This document shows, one piece after another, positions 61,673 to 64,000 of a DNA stretch of 64,000 nt; position 1 is the stretch's first letter; the number at the start of each line of letters is the position of its first letter. The notes below the pieces were generated by a model. It was not told the origin of the DNA. It ran no database searches and saw only the letters and a list, made by a program, of their open reading frames with translations. The stretch lies in contig MPUH01000151.1 of NCBI GenBank assembly GCA_001970955.1, forward strand, positions 1 to 64,000, read 5' to 3'. A program made the translations under genes and the position numbers. This stretch comes from Stentor coeruleus (taxonomy: Eukaryota > Ciliophora > Heterotrichea > Heterotrichida > Stentoridae).

Positions 61673-62173
61673 AAGAAAATAATTAAAATTTAAAGTTGTG
61701 TAGTATTTTTTTAATTATATTTGAAATGTGTACAAATAGACTTTATATGCTTGATTTTATTTAATAATTTTTAATTTGAGCCCCATCTAAGATAAGCTAA
61801 GTAATAAACAGAAAAAACTGGCATTGGAGTTAGTTAGAAAATATATCATTCACAGTTGTGAACTCTGTATTAATTAATTTTCAAATGTTTTCTCTTATTT
61901 TCAATGTTTTCTACAAAGTTTTTTATGATGCTATCTACCTTTCTTTTGATTTTACCGTCATTGCTAAAACCTTCATAATGGCATAAAAAATATCCTCCTT
62001 TACATTTTTGCATACTTTTATATGTTTTAAACATAAGATATTGACTGAAAATAATTATAATAATAAATGCTGACTAAAATTGATTTTGAACTTTGCAATA
62101 AATTTGGTATTTTTGAAAGATCCTGTCTTAATAATTGCAGTATGCTCTAATTCCTATTATTATATTAAATAAA
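61673..62173. other. Intergenic region between same-strand genes
   Basis: 501 nt. AT-rich. No feature recognised. Confidence 0.5.
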
Positions 62174-62683
62174 ATGAGCAGAATAAATATCCTTAGCATG
62201 AGTCCAAAGTCGCAAGCTGATTCTAATACTACATCTTCAAGTTCTAATGGCCGAAGAGCTTCTGTAATATCATTTCACGTGAATTCGGTAATTCCGAAAA
62301 AACCTCGGAAACTCAGTATTTTTACTAAAGGATCGATTTTCAATACTCACGATTCCCAACTATCGAACTCCTTTGAGAAATATGGTATGTTTTGCTCTTT
62401 TGAAGAACCTACCACAGTTAACACAAGAAAATATTTAGAAAAAGGAAATTACGAATATTTTCATGGAGGCAAAGCTCGAATAGTATTGGATGTTGGAATG
62501 ATAAACAAATTTCGGTTGAAATCTCGACCTTCTACACCTAGAAGGAAAAAAATGATAAAACAATGCCCAAAATTAAATATTCTTTATCATTTAAGTAGAG
62601 ATTTAAATCCACAGTCTCACGCAAATAAATACCGAAATAAGATTCAGAAAGCTGCTTGTGGGAATATAGTTGTTAATAATTAA
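62174..62683 (+). CDS. Unknown 169-residue protein
   Basis: I start at ATG 62174 (MSRINILSMSPKSQADSNTT); 13 codons upstream begin only with TTG. S/N-rich first 60 residues (SSSSNGRRASVISF), then a folded-looking segment (GNYEYFHGGKARIVLDVGMI) and a basic end. RRAS fits a basophilic kinase site. No family. Confidence 0.55.
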   Translation: MSRINILSMSPKSQADSNTTSSSSNGRRASVISFHVNSVIPKKPRKLSIFTKGSIFNTHDSQLSNSFEKYGMFCSFEEPTTVNTRKYLEKGNYEYFHGGKARIVLDVGMINKFRLKSRPSTPRRKKMIKQCPKLNILYHLSRDLNPQSHANKYRNKIQKAACGNIVVNN

Positions 62684-62977
62684 AACTAAAATAATAAATT
62701 AATTAACATAAAATTAAGATTGATTAAGGGTGTTTTTTTAGATGATTTAAGAATATTCTATGCGAAAGAAAATAATTTTATAATAGACTATGATATTTTT
62801 GTTTTATTTTAAAGGTAAATATTATGGTGAAAAAAAGAGGATAAAAAAAAATTATGATTTGGATGATGTACTTGAATTATTATAAGAAACCCTATGAAAA
62901 TTATATAAATCTAAATCATAGACCTAAAAAAATCTAAATAACTTAAAAGCATATAAACTTCCCAGTAACTTATTCAA

Positions 62978-64000
62978 TTAATTCATGTGCTCTATAATAG
63001 GCTCAATCTGTATCTCAATAATACTCTTCACATGTTCTTTAAGCGTCTCATAAGCAGGGTCATTTCCTTTATAATTATCAAGCATTCTCTCCAAAGTTTT
63101 AATGTTACTTATAATCTCCTGAACCAGCATATCCATACCTTGTATTTTAGAAAGAGTTTTTTCATCATAAAGTGCTTTATGTCTATGAGGTCCAGCATTA
63201 AGAATCAGTTTAAAAGCCCGTCTTTTTTCCTCTTCTACATATAAATTACTTTTTCTCTTAACTTCTTCAAGTCTCTGTTTTTTTGGTGAACTTACTTCAT
63301 CTTCTTCTTCTTCACTTGATTCATCTCCTTGTACAGGGGGAAGATCTCTAAGCGATGAAAATCCTCTTTCTATTATAGCAATGAAAAGATTGTGTACACA
63401 ACTAAATAAAAGTTACCATATGAAAAATACAATAAAAGTGTAGTAATAAAGCTGTCCTATAAACGCAGATTCCTGCCATCCTGCAAAAGAAAAAGCATAA
63501 ACAGAGTCTCCATTAACAACAGCATAATTAGCAATAAGACTCATTGGAGTATTAGGATATATACCAGTTTCCCAAAATATACACATAGCTAAAAATGCAT
63601 ATCCCATAAATATTGGTACTATACCTATAATATAAAACCCAATAGTTTCTGCACTTCTACCCATAGTATTAACAATTGTATAAGAATGTGAAGTATGGTT
63701 TAAAAACCTTATCACTCCGATCCATGCAAAAAAACACCCAAAGCCAACAACTATTTCATGAACAGTAAGAACTGTGTTTTGATCCATAAAAGACAAAATC
63801 CCACCAAAGATTTGAAAAAGGTTACCAACAATGACAATTATAACCCAAACATTGAAGAATTTTAGTTTTTCAGATATACGTAAAGATTCCCATGCTGCTC
63901 TTGTACCACTTGATAATCCTGTTAACTGAATGACAAGTTCTAAACGCTTGTGTATATATCGACCAACTGCTGATAAGGAAGATATTGCTAGGATTATAGT
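62978..64000 (-). CDS. TRPML (mucolipin)-type cation channel, C-terminal part, one 15-nt intron (partial)
   Basis: The frame is open to the right edge of the window. Exon 1 (63417-64000) runs LRISEKLKFFNVWVIIVIVG, CFFAWIGVIRFLNH, IGIVPIFMGYAFLAMCIFW, VNGDSVYAFSF, QLYYYTFIVFFI. These match TRPML S3-S6: LEFINGWYILIIIS, LVWIGVxRYLGF, AMIYLGYCFCGW, and NGDDMFATF at the pore (NGD kept). Intron 63402-63416 is GTAACTTTTATTTAG; exon 2 (62978-63401) continues CVHNLFIAIIERGFSSLRDL and a 140-residue cytosolic tail with an acidic DESSEEEEDE run and helices, ending EPIIEHMN. TRPML are endolysosomal or cortical Ca2+/Na+ channels. Only the pore half is in the window. Confidence 0.85.

Noticed and set aside
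62987-63244. 85-codon plus-strand frame
   Set aside because: It is the antisense of the second TRPML exon, which continues the channel in frame after a clean 15-nt intron.
1-64000. Reassigned stop codons as in other heterotrichs
   Set aside because: In-frame stops in real genes are all removed by 15-nt introns, and TAA, TAG and TGA each end genes, so the standard code fits.
1-64000. Transposons, viral relics, tRNA or rRNA genes
   Set aside because: I saw no transposase, reverse transcriptase, integrase or capsid-like frame, no long terminal or inverted repeats, and no convincing tRNA or rRNA sequence. A tRNAscan or Rfam run could still find small RNAs.

Overview
The window is protein-coding macronuclear-type DNA from a ciliate, most likely a heterotrich close to Stentor (inference). 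The DNA is very AT-rich and gene-dense, most genes have one exon, and TAA, TAG and TGA all act as stops (TGA ends the frame at 58055). Every ordinary intron I can prove is exactly 15 nt, begins GTA, has A at position 10 and ends AG. Fifteen-nucleotide introns with a standard code are the known hallmark of Stentor.

Layout. 1-12.3 kb: end of a succinyl-CoA:3-ketoacid CoA-transferase, a coiled-coil protein, an EF-hand protein with a possible CaaX end, exportin-7 (three 15-nt introns), an unknown protein, a cold-shock-domain protein and AP-2 mu. 12.3-24.3 kb: kinesin-13, phosphoglycerate dehydrogenase, an acylated ankyrin-like protein, a double zf-4CXXC_R1 (CDCA7-type) protein, CCDC112, a RING/TRAF-type protein and coiled coils. 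24.3-26.7 kb is gene-poor. 26.7-37 kb: a ubinuclein-like protein, a TRIM-type protein, citrate synthase with an altered catalytic residue, an FKBP, NSRP1, a docking-domain/phosphagen-kinase fusion that looks catalytically dead, and the centriole protein CPAP/SAS-4. 37.4-39.1 kb holds the most unusual locus (below). 40-64 kb: a large coiled-coil protein crossed by two assembly joins, a CMC4-type Cx9C protein, histone H4, several small unknown proteins, two secreted proteins, a 2,111-residue cysteine-rich membrane protein, and a TRPML (mucolipin)-type channel running off the end.

Main discovery. A minus-strand gene (37475-39100) carries 25 intron-like 15-mers packed into 411 nt. All 25 have GTA at 1-3, A at 10 and AG at 14-15. 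They are separated by either 0 or exactly 3 nt. Removing all 25 leaves twelve 3-nt microexons that, with the flanking exons, read through without a stop and place an intron block between bases 1 and 2 of 13 consecutive codons. I know of no description of such an array.

Other threads. Many genes point to cilia, basal bodies and microtubules (CPAP, kinesin-13, CCDC112, docking-domain protein, many coiled coils). Intergenic DNA often shows a strand-composition switch: C-rich and G-poor on the coding strand before starts, G-rich and C-poor after stops. Four single-N positions are each flanked by the same sequence twice, and a fifth duplication (218 bp) lacks an N; three of them split genes that become single open frames when one copy is counted. 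Functions are from motif recognition by eye, with no database search.
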